Below, one piece after another: positions 32,382-43,100 of a DNA stretch of 44,335 bases. Source of the stretch: an uncultured Eubacteriales bacterium (lineage in GTDB: Bacteria; Bacillota; Clostridia; Lachnospirales; Lachnospiraceae); NCBI GenBank assembly GCA_900317095.1, contig ONFL01000007.1:1-44335 (forward strand), written 5' to 3'. The notes beneath the pieces were generated by a model. That model searched no databases and had not been told where the DNA came from. It saw only the letters and a list, made by a program, of their open reading frames with translations. The translations under genes were made by a program, and so were the position numbers. Each line of letters starts with the position of its first letter. Within the stretch, counting starts at the first letter, position 1.

Positions 32382-33290
32382 TTACATCATTATATAAGCA
32401 GAATATCTGTCCCGTCCCCTGTCATATCTGTACAAAGCCCGGAATACTCCCCTGCTGTCGTACATACGCACCTGCTCTTTGTCTCCCGGAACCCATTCCC
32501 GGTCAGAGCGGGTTCTCTTCCGGTCCAGATAATTTCCATTGTATAAAAACCGGTCTGCGTCCTCGTCCAGACAGAAAACTTTGGGTCTGTCCCCCAGGAT
32601 CCTCTCCGGCGGAATGATCATGTCCTCCAGCTGCTGCGGATGACTACGGGCTGTTTCCTCCACTTCGGGCAGAGAAAATGCCTGTTCCAGGCCGAAAATC
32701 CCCACGCGGGTCCTGTTCAGCTCTTTAAGCGCTGCTCCGCACCCCAGTTTTTCTCCGATGTCATTGCATAAAGTCCGGATATAGGTGCCGCTCGAGCAGT
32801 GCACCCGCATACTTACGAAGGGACAGTCCATGCAGGTAATCTCAATAGAAAATATGGTTACCGGACGGGGAGGACGGTCTATCTCCACTCCTTTACGAGC
32901 CAGCTCATAAAGTTTTTTGCCATTGATCTTTACAGCAGAATACATAGGAGGGATCTGCATGATCTCTCCCTGGAAAGAAGCTATGGCCGCAGTGATCTTC
33001 CCGGGATCCCTCTCAGGGTCCTGCCTGGAGAGAATATTTCCGGACATATCCTGGGTATCGGTCCGGACACCCAGCTGCATAACAGCTTCGTAGACCTTGT
33101 CGTGATCCGTCATCAGCTGACTGAGTTTTGTCGCTTTCCCCAGACACACAGGGAGAACTCCCTCCGCGTCCGGATCCAGAGTTCCTGTATGTCCTATTTT
33201 CTTCTGATGCAGGATTCCCCGAAGCTTTGCCACCACATCATGGGAAGTAAAACCCTTCTCCTTGCGGATGACGATTATTCCATTGTACAT
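32382..33290 (-). CDS. truB: tRNA pseudouridine(55) synthase
   Basis: A 302-residue pseudouridine synthase modifying U55 in the T-loop of tRNAs. The catalytic Asp39 lies in 'GHTGTLDPDAEGVLPVCLG'. Other family blocks are 'SGTYIRTLCNDIGEKLGCGA' and 'RTRVGIFGLEQAF'. The C-terminus carries a PUA-like end. Its ATG lies 16 bases inside the nrnA coding end, with AAAGGAG upstream. Confidence 0.97.
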   Translation of the reverse strand: MYNGIIVIRKEKGFTSHDVVAKLRGILHQKKIGHTGTLDPDAEGVLPVCLGKATKLSQLMTDHDKVYEAVMQLGVRTDTQDMSGNILSRQDPERDPGKITAAIASFQGEIMQIPPMYSAVKINGKKLYELARKGVEIDRPPRPVTIFSIEITCMDCPFVSMRVHCSSGTYIRTLCNDIGEKLGCGAALKELNRTRVGIFGLEQAFSLPEVEETARSHPQQLEDMIIPPERILGDRPKVFCLDEDADRFLYNGNYLDRKRTRSDREWVPGDKEQVRMYDSRGVFRALYRYDRGRDRYSAYIMM

Positions 33291-34249
33291 GTATCCAGCT
33301 GCTCCTTTGCCAGCTGCTGCGCCCTGTGCAGAGCAGCTGCGATATCGCCCGTATAGGAGAAACCGGAGGCACGGACATGCCCGCCCCCGCCGAAGGTCTG
33401 CGCGATCTTGCAGACATCGACCCGCTCATCGGAACGAAGGCTGCATTTGAATATCCCCTTACGGGACTCTGTTGCCAGAAGAGAAATGGCAGTTCCCTTT
33501 GTCAGCTTCATCTGGGATACGATTCCCTCAAAATCCTCTGTCCTGGCACCATATTCTTCTATAGTCTCATAGGGAAGCACCGCGCTGATCATCCGTCCGC
33601 CGAGCAGGATCCTGGAATGGATCAGGCACCAGGCCAGCAGCTGCTGCTGCAGGTAGGTCTTTTCGTAAAATATCTCATCTATGATCTTTGTAAAAGGAAT
33701 GCCCTTTTCCATAAGCATCCCTGCCAGTTCCATGGTCCTGCGGCATGTCTGGTCATATTTGAAGACTCCGCTGTCGCAGATCATGCCCATGTAAAGAGCA
33801 TAAGCGGTATTATAGGATATTCTGTCCGGATCCATAAAAGCTGCCGCGATCTCGCATGTAGAGCTGGCAGCAGGATCCACCAGATTATAGTCAGCGTAGC
33901 CTGGATTGCTTATGTGGTGATCTATGCAGAGTGTTTTGTCCGCAGCATCAAAATATTTTTCATTGCGGCCCAGTCTGTTTTTTTCACTGACATCCAGCGC
34001 TATAAAAAGGCTGCAGGCCTTCTCATCCTCTGCTTCGGTAATGATATCCACGCTGCCCGGCGCGCTGCGGTAGGCATCCGGAACTTCTTCAAGCCTTACT
34101 TCTGCCTTCTTATCCAGAAAATTGTCACGGATGTAATGATAAAGGCCCAGACAGGAACCGACGCAGTCGCCGTCCGGCCGGACATGGCCGGAGATCATGA
34201 TAGAATCTGCCTCTTTAATGATAGAAAGGGGATCAATCTTCGCTGTCAT
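33275..34249 (-). CDS. nrnA: Bifunctional oligoribonuclease / pAp phosphatase, DHH family (NrnA)
   Basis: A 324-residue DHH-DHHA1 phosphoesterase that degrades very short RNAs and 3',5'-phosphoadenosine phosphate. Metal-binding motifs are 'HVRPDGDCVGS' (His22, Asp26, Asp28), 'LDVSE', and 'CIDHHISN'. The DHHA1 motif 'GGGGHVRASGF' is near residue 290. It overlaps rbfA at one end and truB at the other, and sits in the usual Firmicute position between them. Confidence 0.95.
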   Translation of the reverse strand: MTAKIDPLSIIKEADSIMISGHVRPDGDCVGSCLGLYHYIRDNFLDKKAEVRLEEVPDAYRSAPGSVDIITEAEDEKACSLFIALDVSEKNRLGRNEKYFDAADKTLCIDHHISNPGYADYNLVDPAASSTCEIAAAFMDPDRISYNTAYALYMGMICDSGVFKYDQTCRRTMELAGMLMEKGIPFTKIIDEIFYEKTYLQQQLLAWCLIHSRILLGGRMISAVLPYETIEEYGARTEDFEGIVSQMKLTKGTAISLLATESRKGIFKCSLRSDERVDVCKIAQTFGGGGHVRASGFSYTGDIAAALHRAQQLAKEQLDTCTME

Positions 34250-34643
34250 GAAGTCCTTCCTCCTCGCCGCGCCGCATCTGCGCCTGCTCGTCGTGCTCTA
34301 TAACATCTTCTATCTTCCTAGCCATGTCTACACCGTAGGCGATGGAATGATCCTCTATAAAAGTCAGTTCCGGTGTGTTGCGAAGATTCACACTGTGAGC
34401 AAGCTGGCGGCGGATAAATCCTTCCGCGCTGCGCAGCCCTTCCATGGTATCATCAAGGCTCTTGTCATCGCCCAGCACACTTATATATACCTTACAGGTC
34501 TTCAGATCCGGGGCGACGACGACCTCTGTAACAGAGGTCATCGGACTGATCCGGGGATCCTTTATCCCGCGGGATATGATCCGGCTCAGTTCCTTCTGAA
34601 CCTCGCCGTTGATCCTTGTATTTTTAATACTGTTTTTTCTCAT
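34233..34643 (-). CDS. rbfA: Ribosome-binding factor A
   Basis: A 136-residue KH-type cold-shock protein that helps mature the 30S subunit by binding near the 5' end of 16S rRNA. Family segments are 'ELSRIISRGIKDPRI' and 'LKTCKVYISVLGDD', plus 'FIRRQLAHSVNLRNTPEL'. The C-terminal 20 residues are acidic. It starts 10 bases after infB with AGGTG upstream and overlaps nrnA by 17 bases. Confidence 0.96.
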   Translation of the reverse strand: MRKNSIKNTRINGEVQKELSRIISRGIKDPRISPMTSVTEVVVAPDLKTCKVYISVLGDDKSLDDTMEGLRSAEGFIRRQLAHSVNLRNTPELTFIEDHSIAYGVDMARKIEDVIEHDEQAQMRRGEEEGLHDSED

Positions 34644-34653
34644 ATATTTTCAC

Positions 34654-37600
34654 CTATCTGGGAATCTCCTCTATGATATAGGCTTCTATCTGGTCTCCTT
34701 CTTTTATGTCATTATACTTGGCCAGAGACATACCACATTCGTAGCCGGAGTTGACTTCCTTTACATCATCCTGGAAACGCTTCAGAGAGGCAAGCTCGCC
34801 CTCGTAGGCGACGACATTGTCACGGAGAAGACGTACCTTGCAGCCTCTGCTGATCCGGCCGTCTGTCACATAACCGCCGATGATGGTTCCCACGCCAGAT
34901 ACCTTATAGGTCTTGCGCACCTCAGCATGACCGATGATCTTCTCCTGGTACTTGGGAGCCAGCATACCCTTAAGAGCCGCCTCTATATCTTCTATAGCGT
35001 TGTAAATGACTCTGTACAGACGGATATCCACATTTTCTTCCTCCGCGACAGCCTTGGCCTGATTGTCCGGGCGGACATTAAAGCCGATAATGATGGCGTT
35101 GGAAGCAGATGCCAGTGTTACATCTGATTCATTGATGGCACCGACACCGCCGTGGATGACCTTAACGGCAACCTCCTCATTGGAGAGCTTGGAAAGGCTC
35201 TGCTTGACAGCCTCCACGGAACCCTGTACATCTGCCTTGATAATGATATTGAGGTCTCTGACCTGACCTTCCTTTATCTGACTGAACAGGGAATCCAGTG
35301 TCAGCCGCTGCTTGGTGTCATGCAGCAGTTTTTCGCGGTTCGTAGCTATAAATGTTTCCGCCATGGACCGGGCTGTCTTCTCGTTATCCGTAGCTATAAT
35401 GATCTCGCCGGCCTGGGGAACATCGTTCAGGCCCAGGATCTCTACCGGTGTGGAAGGACCTGCTGTCTTAACACGTCTTCCCTTGTCATCCACCATGGCA
35501 CGGATTCGTCCGTAGGCGGTTCCGACAGTAATATTATCCTCTACCCGAAGCGTACCCTTCTGAACCAGAACGGAAGCGACAGGTCCGCGGCCCTTGTCCA
35601 GTTTGGCCTCCAGTATAAGGCCCCGGCCCTTACGGTTGGGATTCGCCTTCAGATCAAGCATTTCCGCGTCAAGCAGGACCATATCCAGCAGGTCGTCCAG
35701 GCCTTCGCCTGTGTGGGCGGAGACAGGTACCATAATGGTCTTGCCGCCCCATTCCTCTGCAACCAGATCGTACTCCATCAGTTCCTGTTTTACACGTTCC
35801 ACATTGGCACCGGGCTTATCTATCTTGTTGATGGCGACGATAATATCGATTCCGGCTGCCTTGGCATGGTTGATCGCCTCAATTGTCTGGGGCATAACGC
35901 CGTCATCGGCAGCAACAACCAGGATCGCGATATCCGTGGACTGGGCGCCGCGCAGACGCATGGCAGTAAAAGCTTCATGTCCGGGTGTATCCAGAAATGT
36001 GATCTTCTGGCCCTTGATGTTGACTACATAGGCACCGATGTGCTGTGTGATGCCGCCGGCCTCGCCGCTGGTTACATGAGTATGACGGATCGCGTCCAGA
36101 ATGGACGTCTTGCCGTGGTCGACATGGCCCATTACGCAGACAACGGGCGGACGGGATACCATATCCTCTTCCTTGTCTTCATCTTCCTGAAGCATGGCGG
36201 TGATGGCATCCATCTTATCCTCTGCAACAGATTTTTCAGGCTCGCAGAGAATGTCGAAATCAAGTGCAATCTCCTCCGCTTCCTCATAGGTAAGGTCAGA
36301 ATTGATCGTATAGACTTTTCCTGCAAGAAATTCTTTCTGAATGACTTTAGCAGTAGGGATCTTCATCTTTGCCGCCAGATCCTGAATGGTCAGAGTCTCG
36401 GGAATGGTAATACTTGCAACCTTCTCGACTGCAGCCTGTTTTGTCTCGGGCTTTCTCTCCGGACGATTGTTTCTGACAGCATTCTTTCCGCGTCCTTTTC
36501 CGTTTCTGCCCTGTCTCTCGTTCTTATCCTCATAATCCCGGCGGTCTGTTTTATCTTTATAATTTCTTCTGGTCTCACGGGTTGTATCCTTGGCAGGAGC
36601 GGCAGATGCTGCTGCGTCGGCAAATCTCTTGCCTTCACCGCCGCGGGAACTGTTTCTGTTTCCGCCAAAAGAACGATTATGATCATAGCTGCCGCTTCTG
36701 CCTTCACTATGTCCGCCGTTTCTATTGTTGTCGCGGCCGGTGCCTCTGCTCTGGCTGTTTCTGCTGCCATCCCGGTTAAAGCTGCGCCCGCCGTCGCGGC
36801 TTCTTCCCTCGTTTCTGCCGCTGTCTCGGCCGTCTCTTCCTTCGCCCCGGCTGCGGTTATTTTCACGGGAACCTCTGCCGCTGAAACCGTCGCGGCTGTT
36901 TCTGGCACCGTCACGGGCAGGAGACCGATCCACAGGACCATGCTGCTCTTCTCGCTTTTCAGGGGCCTTTTTCTGGGCGGCATTCTCTTTTTCAGCAGAG
37001 GGCTGCTGTGCAGAGGCCTTCTTTTCTGTTGATACTGCATCAGCAGCTTCAGCGACAGCTGCTTTCTGCTCCGTCTCCGGTGCTTTGTCAGCCGCTGCCT
37101 TCTCCTCTGCATCCGCAGCTCTGTCAACAACATCTGCCTGTGCAGCTCCTGCAGCCTCTTCTTTCTGCTCTGCCTGTGCAGATCTGGCAGCTGCCTCCTT
37201 CTGTCCGGCAGCCTGCTCAGTTATCTCTTCATTCCTGTCTGCATTGTCTGCTTTAGTCTGGACAGGCACGGCAGCTGCTTCCCCGGTTTTTTCTGCCGGT
37301 GCGGCGGCAGCGGTCTGTGTTTCTGCTGCCGGTGCGGTCCGCGCCGCCGTCTCTCTTCTCTGCGCCTGTGCTGCGCGGCGGGCAGGACTTCTGCCGTCAA
37401 ATACCAGGCTGGCGTCGGATTTCTTCTCCACCGCGACCTGCCTTGCAGCCTGCTCCTGATCTTCTTCAGTCTCGGTGCTGTAATTTCCGTGGCTGTCGAT
37501 AAAACCGGCTGCGATCGTCTCTTTGGCCTGATTTCTCCTGGCAGCGGCTTTTCTCTTCTTAACCGTCTTGCCGGCCGAACCTGCTGCGTCCTTTCTCTTA

Positions 37601-37749
37601 TAGTACAGGCGGATGCGGTCTGCAAAGCTTTCCGGCAGCAGCGTGGAATGACTTTCCACATCGATGCCGTGCCGCTTTAATACTACAATAATTTCTCTGC
37701 TGCTTTTATGTAATTCTTTCGCAAGTTCACTTACTTTTATTCTCGCCAT
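34654..37749 (-). CDS. infB: Translation initiation factor IF-2 with a long low-complexity N-terminus
   Basis: A 1,031-residue GTPase that places initiator tRNA on the 30S subunit and joins the 50S. Residues 1-50 form an IF2-N module ('[17 protein letters not shown]'). Residues about 120-265 are Ala/Glu/Gln-rich, and about 270-375 are Arg/Gly/Asn/Ser-rich with many RG and RD dipeptides. A second IF2-N module lies near 450-510, then the G domain with G1 'GHVDHGKTS' near residue 540, 'DTPGHEA' and 'NKIDKPGAN', followed by domains II-IV. Start ATG at 37749 follows GGAGG by 5 bases; the frame extends upstream to 37929 but overlaps ylxQ. Nothing in the core looks missing. Confidence 0.97.
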   Translation of the reverse strand: MARIKVSELAKELHKSSREIIVVLKRHGIDVESHSTLLPESFADRIRLYYKRKDAAGSAGKTVKKRKAAARRNQAKETIAAGFIDSHGNYSTETEEDQEQAARQVAVEKKSDASLVFDGRSPARRAAQAQRRETAARTAPAAETQTAAAAPAEKTGEAAAVPVQTKADNADRNEEITEQAAGQKEAAARSAQAEQKEEAAGAAQADVVDRAADAEEKAAADKAPETEQKAAVAEAADAVSTEKKASAQQPSAEKENAAQKKAPEKREEQHGPVDRSPARDGARNSRDGFSGRGSRENNRSRGEGRDGRDSGRNEGRSRDGGRSFNRDGSRNSQSRGTGRDNNRNGGHSEGRSGSYDHNRSFGGNRNSSRGGEGKRFADAAASAAPAKDTTRETRRNYKDKTDRRDYEDKNERQGRNGKGRGKNAVRNNRPERKPETKQAAVEKVASITIPETLTIQDLAAKMKIPTAKVIQKEFLAGKVYTINSDLTYEEAEEIALDFDILCEPEKSVAEDKMDAITAMLQEDEDKEEDMVSRPPVVCVMGHVDHGKTSILDAIRHTHVTSGEAGGITQHIGAYVVNIKGQKITFLDTPGHEAFTAMRLRGAQSTDIAILVVAADDGVMPQTIEAINHAKAAGIDIIVAINKIDKPGANVERVKQELMEYDLVAEEWGGKTIMVPVSAHTGEGLDDLLDMVLLDAEMLDLKANPNRKGRGLILEAKLDKGRGPVASVLVQKGTLRVEDNITVGTAYGRIRAMVDDKGRRVKTAGPSTPVEILGLNDVPQAGEIIIATDNEKTARSMAETFIATNREKLLHDTKQRLTLDSLFSQIKEGQVRDLNIIIKADVQGSVEAVKQSLSKLSNEEVAVKVIHGGVGAINESDVTLASASNAIIIGFNVRPDNQAKAVAEEENVDIRLYRVIYNAIEDIEAALKGMLAPKYQEKIIGHAEVRKTYKVSGVGTIIGGYVTDGRISRGCKVRLLRDNVVAYEGELASLKRFQDDVKEVNSGYECGMSLAKYNDIKEGDQIEAYIIEEIPR

Positions 37750-37769
37750 GGGCCCCTCCGTACTCTTCT

Positions 37770-38096
37770 TCATGAATGACTGACTGCTTCCTGATCTATC
37801 AGCCGGATGATCGCGCCTGCAAATCCACTGTCCATCACCGCAAGTGCAGCCCGGAATCCTTTTCCGGTATATTTTCCGAATTCTTCCCTTGTTGCATAGA
37901 TCCGCAAAGGTACATTGTAGTATTTGCACATGTTCTCACAGCTTTTACGGGTATTGGCAGATGCATCCCCGGCTGTCAGAACCAGGCTGCACTTTCCGCT
38001 TCTCACTGCAGATTCCACAAGAGCCTGTCCGCTGCTGATCTTTCCTGCTGCCGCGGCCAGGGAAATCATCGACAAAATTTTATCTGCCAAGCGCAT
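37770..38096 (-). CDS. ylxQ: YlxQ-type L7Ae-family RNA-binding protein
   Basis: A 108-residue protein of the L7Ae/L30e/Gadd45 family, which binds kink-turns in RNA. Visible features are '[21 protein letters not shown]' with the middle of the fold at '[14 protein letters not shown]' and '[15 protein letters not shown]'. It occupies its usual place between ylxR and infB, overlapping ylxR by 17 bases. Its exact role in Firmicutes is unclear. Confidence 0.93.
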   Translation of the reverse strand: MRLADKILSMISLAAAAGKISSGQALVESAVRSGKCSLVLTAGDASANTRKSCENMCKYYNVPLRIYATREEFGKYTGKGFRAALAVMDSGFAGAIIRLIDQEAVSHS

Positions 38097-38346
38097 TCAT
38101 CTCCTCTTCCAGACGCTCGTACACCAGGGGAGAAATCTGCGTCTTAAAGGCACGCTCAAGGGCATGCCCCTTGCGGGCCTTCTCAAGGCACTGTCCCTGC
38201 GGACAGATATAGGCACCGCGTCCGTTCTTTTTCCCGGCAGTATCTATGCAGATTTCTCCTTCCGGCGTCCGGATCACCCGGATCATATCTTTTTTATTTT
38301 TCATTTCCCGGCAGCCGATACACTGCCTCATCGGAACTTTTTTCAT
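38080..38346 (-). CDS. ylxR: YlxR/RnpM, RNase P modulator (DUF448)
   Basis: An 88-residue protein with conserved Cys9 and Cys12 in 'MRQCIGCREM', and 'NGRGAYICPQGQCLEKA' with Cys48 and Cys53. In Bacillus this family has been reported to bind RNase P RNA and modulate its activity (named RnpM). Conserved position between nusA and ylxQ supports the call. AAGGGATG precedes the ATG. Confidence 0.95.
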   Translation of the reverse strand: MKKVPMRQCIGCREMKNKKDMIRVIRTPEGEICIDTAGKKNGRGAYICPQGQCLEKARKGHALERAFKTQISPLVYERLEEEMNALGR

Positions 38347-38360
38347 ATTCTCATCCCTTG

Positions 38361-39434
38361 TCAGATCTGAGACTCGGTCTTGATATCGATCTTGTAACCG
38401 GTCAGCTTTGCTGCCAGACGCGCGTTCTGACCGTCCTTGCCGATGGCAAGAGAAAGCTTGTCATCCGGAACTACAACGGAAGCTGTCTTCTCTTCCGGAT
38501 CAACATCTACAGAAATAACCTTAGCCGGACTGAGCGCGTTCTCTATCAATACAGCCGGATCATCGCTCCACTTTATGATATCGATCTTCTCGCCCCGCAG
38601 TTCCTCTACGATGGCGTTAACGCGGCTGCCATTGGGGCCTACGCAGGCGCCTACAGGCTCTACATTGGGGTCATTGGAGCTGACAGCGATCTTCGTTCTG
38701 GAGCCGGGCTCTCTGGAGATGCTGCGGATCTCCACAATACCTTCCCGGACCTCGGAAACTTCCTCTTCAAACAGCCGTTTTACCAGATCCTTGTGGGTTC
38801 TGGAAACAGTGATCCTGGGACCCCGGGGCGTATCCTTTACTTCCACGATAAAAAGCTTTATACGCTCGGTAGGCTCAAATACCTCTCCCGGAACCTGTTC
38901 GGTTTCAGTGAGCACGGCATCTGCCTTGCCCAGGTTCACATAGATATTTCTGCCGCTGGCACGCTGAACTATACCTGTTACGATCTGTTTTTCTTTCTTA
39001 TAGAATTCATCATAGATAGACTTGCGTTCTTCCTCGCGGATCTTCTGCACGACAACCTGCTTTGCCTTCTGGGCGGCAATCCGCCCGAAATTGCGGGGGT
39101 AAATCCGCTCCCGGAAACAATCGCCCAGTTCATAATTTCCTCCGGCAAGCAGGGGGTCATTGACGGAAATCTCCAGATCCGGGTCTGTTACTTCATCTAC
39201 AACGGTCCGCTGGGAGTATACACTGATCTCACCGTTCTCACGATTAAAATCTACATGTATGTTGTCATTTCTTCCATACTCATCCTTGCAGGCGGTGATC
39301 AGGGAGTTCTCGATCGCGTCGATCATGGTCTCCTTACTGATCCCCTTCTTCTCTTCGATGACGCCGAGCGCCTCCAGAAGATCCTGGCCGGGGGTATTTT
39401 CCTTCTTAACAGCCTTCTTACTGCGTCCTGCCAT
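38361..39434 (-). CDS. nusA: Transcription termination/antitermination factor NusA
   Basis: A 357-residue RNA polymerase-binding factor that promotes pausing and termination. The N-terminal polymerase-binding domain begins 'LLEALGVIEEKKGISKETM'; an S1 domain follows ('GIVQRASGRNIYVNLGKADA'), then two KH domains ('GACVGPNGSRVNAIVEEL' and 'AIGKDGQNARLAAKLTGY'). As in other Firmicutes there is no C-terminal acidic repeat region. The ATG at 39434 has GGAGG about 11 bases upstream; the frame extends to 39473 but overlaps rimP. Autoregulation through a leader terminator is known for Bacillus NusA and may apply here. Confidence 0.97.
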   Translation of the reverse strand: MAGRSKKAVKKENTPGQDLLEALGVIEEKKGISKETMIDAIENSLITACKDEYGRNDNIHVDFNRENGEISVYSQRTVVDEVTDPDLEISVNDPLLAGGNYELGDCFRERIYPRNFGRIAAQKAKQVVVQKIREEERKSIYDEFYKKEKQIVTGIVQRASGRNIYVNLGKADAVLTETEQVPGEVFEPTERIKLFIVEVKDTPRGPRITVSRTHKDLVKRLFEEEVSEVREGIVEIRSISREPGSRTKIAVSSNDPNVEPVGACVGPNGSRVNAIVEELRGEKIDIIKWSDDPAVLIENALSPAKVISVDVDPEEKTASVVVPDDKLSLAIGKDGQNARLAAKLTGYKIDIKTESQI

Positions 39435-39456
39435 TTTTTTCGATTCCTCCCTATTA

Positions 39457-39921
39457 TTAAAAACTGAAAGCAAGCCGGATCCGCGCGATGTCCCTGCGCC
39501 CGATCGTCATGCTCTGTCCATCCTGCAGCTCAATGGTAACCGTATCGCTGTCATAAGCTGTAAGGATCCCTGTGAATTCTTTCTCTTTGTTGACTGCTTT
39601 AAATAACTTTATCTCAACATCCTTGCCGATGCTGCGGGCAAAATCCTTGTCCTTCTTAAGCGGCCGGTCCAGCCCCAGTGAGCTGACCTCCAGGATGTAA
39701 TTTTCGGATATGAAGTCTTCCTCGTCAAGAAGATCGCTGAAAGCACGACTGATCTTTTCACAGTCGTTGATCGTGATCCCGCCTTCCTTATCAATATAGG
39801 CGCGCAGATACCAGGTACCTGCTTCTTTCACCCATTCCATATCTACGAGTTCAAAATTGTTCTCTTCGATCAGGGGCATGATCAGCTGCTCCGCCCTGCT
39901 TTCGTAGTTCTTTTTGGCCAT
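39457..39921 (-). CDS. rimP: Ribosome maturation factor RimP
   Basis: A 154-residue protein needed for 30S subunit maturation. Conserved features are 'ELVDMEWVKEAGTWYLRAYI' and 'YILEVSSLGLDRPLKKDKDF'. The C-terminal SH3-like half contains 'FTGILTAYDSDTVTIEL'. It is the first gene of the nusA-infB operon. CGGAGGAATTGG precedes the ATG, after a 110-base leader that contains a strong hairpin. Confidence 0.96.
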   Translation of the reverse strand: MAKKNYESRAEQLIMPLIEENNFELVDMEWVKEAGTWYLRAYIDKEGGITINDCEKISRAFSDLLDEEDFISENYILEVSSLGLDRPLKKDKDFARSIGKDVEIKLFKAVNKEKEFTGILTAYDSDTVTIELQDGQSMTIGRRDIARIRLAFSF

Positions 39922-39987
39922 CCAATTCCTCCGTATGTTCCTTTACCGGAATAAAAATGCTCTTTTGCAAAAACCAGATCTTCTCGC

Positions 39988-40021
39988 AAAACGAGGAGCA
40001 GGCACCTGCCTGCTCCTCGTT
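39988..40021 (-). promoter_or_regulatory. Leader hairpin with weak U-tract, candidate attenuator of the rimP-nusA operon
   Basis: Arms 40021-40007 and 40004-39990 form up to 15 base pairs (practical loop of 4-8 bases), followed by TTTTGC on the minus strand. It begins about 12-14 bases after the predicted transcription start from the promoter at 40041-40069. It may also stop read-through from polC. Strong stem plus poor U-tract is what NusA-dependent terminators look like. Confidence 0.65.
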
Positions 40022-40040
40022 AACGACTACATTCTGTTTT

Positions 40041-40069
40041 AGTATAGCACCGCAATCAGTGCATTTCAA
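40041..40069 (-). promoter_or_regulatory. Sigma-A promoter of the rimP-nusA-infB operon
   Basis: On the minus strand: -35 TTGAAA (40069-40064), 17-base spacer, -10 TATACT (40046-40041). It lies in the 196-base gap after polC. No other strong promoter was seen before the operon's end near 27417. Confidence 0.85.
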
Positions 40070-40117
40070 TAGTATTTTTTGAATTGAAAGAGAATTTTTA
40101 AAAAACTTTTTCGATTG

Positions 40118-43100
40118 TTAAGCTCCCGGCAGATCAAATATAGACAGCTGATTGCTCTGAGGCAGATCTCCCAGTAATCCCAGCTCTCCCATCGCGTCCA
40201 GACAGGTCTGGCTGACCTTGCTCTTTATGCGGATGTCTTCCTTAGAAAGAAAGCTGCCTTCCCCGGCGGCATTGGCCAGCGCTTCTGCTGCCACGGTTCC
40301 CATGCCTTCTATTGCGGAGAAGGGCGGCAGCAGCGCCCCGTCCACGATCTGAAACTTTATGGCATCCGACCTGTAAAGATCTATTTTCAGGAATGAAAAG
40401 CCCCGCGCATAGAATTCCTGTACCACACGCAGGTCCCGCAGCGTATCCTTTTCCTTGGCCGTCAGCTCCTGGGCTTTCTTGTCCTTCTTGGACAGATTAA
40501 GGGCATCCTGGTATTCTTTTACCTTGCGGTCTACCAGTTCTTTCCCCTGACACATCATCGCATAATCGAAGGCAGTAGCCCGGATCGTGAAATAAGCTGC
40601 ATAATAGGCAAGCGGGATATGGATCTTGAACCAGGCGATGCGCATGACCATCATCACATAGGCTGCCGCATGCGCCTTGGGGAACATGTATTTTATTTTT
40701 TTGCAGGACCAGATATACCAGTCCGGCACGCCATGCTCTGTCATCGCCTTCTCCCATTCCGGTTTCAGGCCCTTGCCCTTGCGGACAAACTCCATGATCT
40801 TGAAGGACAGAGCCGGATCCATCCCCATATGGATCAGATAGATCATGATATCGTCACGGGTGCATATGGCAGTGGAAATGACGCATTTCCCCTCTTTGAT
40901 CAGGGTCTCCGCGTTGCCCAGCCATACATCTGTACCGTGGGCCAGGCCTGCGATCCGCACCAGATCAGAAAATCCCGTCGGCTTTGTATCCTTGAGCATC
41001 TGCATGGCGAAATCTGTGCCGAACTCGGGAATTCCCAGAGAACCCAGATCCGTACCGCTGATATCCTCCGGCTTTATTCCCAAAGCATCCAGCCCGTTGA
41101 ACAGGGACAGGACCTCTTTGTCATCCATAGGGATATCTGTGGCATTTACGCCGGTCATATCCTCCAGCATACGGATGATGGTCGGATCATCCTTGCCCAG
41201 AATATCCAGCTTGAGAAGATTGTGGTCTATGGAGTGATAGTCAAAGTGGGTGGTTATGATACGGGTCTTCTGGTCATTGGCCGGATGCTGGACCGGCGTA
41301 AATGTATTGATCTCCTCTCCGTGGGGAAGTACGATAATACCGCCGGGATGCTGACCTGTCGTCCGCAGAACGCCGACACATCCGGACGCGAGTCTGGCGA
41401 TCTCACAGGGCCGTTTTGTGATATCATGTTCTTCACAGTAATGCATCACATAGCCGTAGGCAGTTTTATCTGCCAGCGTACCGACGGTACCCGCGCGGAA
41501 TGTCTTGCCCTTTCCGAAAATGACCTCCGTGTAGGCATGTGCCTTACTCAGATAATCTCCTGAAAAATTCAGATCTATATCCGGCTCCTTGTCTCCGTTA
41601 AAGCCAAGAAATGTTTCGAAAGGAATGTCATGACCTTCCTTGGAAAGCGGTGTCCCGCATACAGGGCAGACCCGGTCCTCCATATCGCAGCCTGATCTGC
41701 CGGAGAAGCTCTTTACATAATCGGAATCAAAATCCACGTAGTGACATTTCGGGCACAGATAGTGGGCCTGCAGGGAATTCACCTCGGTGATCCCGGCCAT
41801 ATATGCGACGAAGGAAGATCCGACAGAACCACGGGATCCTACCAGATAACCGTCCGCCACAGATTTCCATACCAGCTTCTGGGCAATGATATACATGACT
41901 GAATAACCATTGCTGATAATAGAAGTCAGTTCCTTCTCCAGACGGTCGGTTACGATTTTGGGAAGATTCTCCCCGTAGAGCTCATGAGCCCGGTTGTAGC
42001 ATATCTCCCGCAGCGTCTTGTCAGAATCCTCTATGACAGGAGGACACTTGTCCGGCCGCACCGGTTTGATAAAATCTATCATATCCGCGATCAGGTTCGT
42101 GTTTGTTATCACAACCTCCCGGGCTTTTTCCTCACCCAGATATGCAAACTCTTCCAGCATCTCCTCTGTTGTCCGCAGATACAGGGGCGGCTGCCGGTCG
42201 GCGTCGGCAAAGCCCTTGTTGGACATGATGATCCTCCGGTAAACTTCATCCTCCGGATTGAGAAAATGTACGTCGCAGGTGGCGCATACCGGTTTGTCAA
42301 ATGTCTCGCCTAAAGCGACGATCCTGCGGTTGAGATCCTGCAGATCCTGCTCGTTCTGCACATCGCTTTTCTCATCCCGGATCAGAAATTCATTATTGCC
42401 GATGGGCTGGATCTCCAGATAGTCATAATAATTTACGATGCGGGCGATCTCCTCATCTGACCGGCCTTCCTCCAGGGCCTGAAAAAGCTCCCCGGCTTCG
42501 CAGGCGCTGCCAATGATCAGGCCTTCTCGGTGCTGATTAAGGACGCTTTTGGGGATCCTCGGCCGGCGCTGATAATACTGGATATGCGAAGCAGAGATCA
42601 GGCGGTAAAGATTTATCCTCCCGATCTCATTTTTCGCCAGCAGGATGACATGAAATGTCTTCATCTTCTTTATGGCGTCTGCAGAAACGGAAGAAAAAGC
42701 ATTCAGCTCATCCAGATTCTGCACGCCCTTTTCCCGGAACATATCCAGAAATTTCAGAAATACCTGCGCAGTGGCCTCAGCGTCGTTGACAGCCCGGTGA
42801 TGCCCCTCCAGACGGCAGCCCATGGCATCCACGACAGTATCCAGCTTATAATTCTTCAGATCCGGCAGAAAGCTTCTGGCCGCGGACATAGTATCCGCAT
42901 ATGTAAAGTCAAAATCCAGTCCCTGCTGCGCACAGTTTCTGGCTATAAAGCCGGTATCAAAATCCGCGTTATGTGCAACGAGCACGCTGCCCCTGCAGAA
43001 TTCCATGAACTGCGGCAGGATCTCTTCTATATCAGGGGCTCCTGCCAGCATTTCATCCGTAATGTGGGTCAGGGAAATGATTTTCTGGCTGAGGGGCCGG

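Noticed and set aside
35152..37032. A 626-codon open frame on the plus strand opposite infB
   Set aside because: It is a mirror of the biased, low-complexity infB coding sequence; it has no ribosome binding site or family resemblance, and infB is certain.
37750..37929. 60-codon upstream extension of infB
   Set aside because: It overlaps ylxQ and lacks similarity to IF-2; the ATG at 37749 has a strong ribosome binding site.
38358..39467. A 369-codon plus-strand open frame opposite nusA
   Set aside because: It is antisense to a conserved gene with a good start and operon position; no homology recognised.
39851..40069. A 72-codon cysteine-containing frame in the rimP leader
   Set aside because: It spans the rimP operon promoter, leader hairpin and the start of rimP in another frame; no ribosome binding site.
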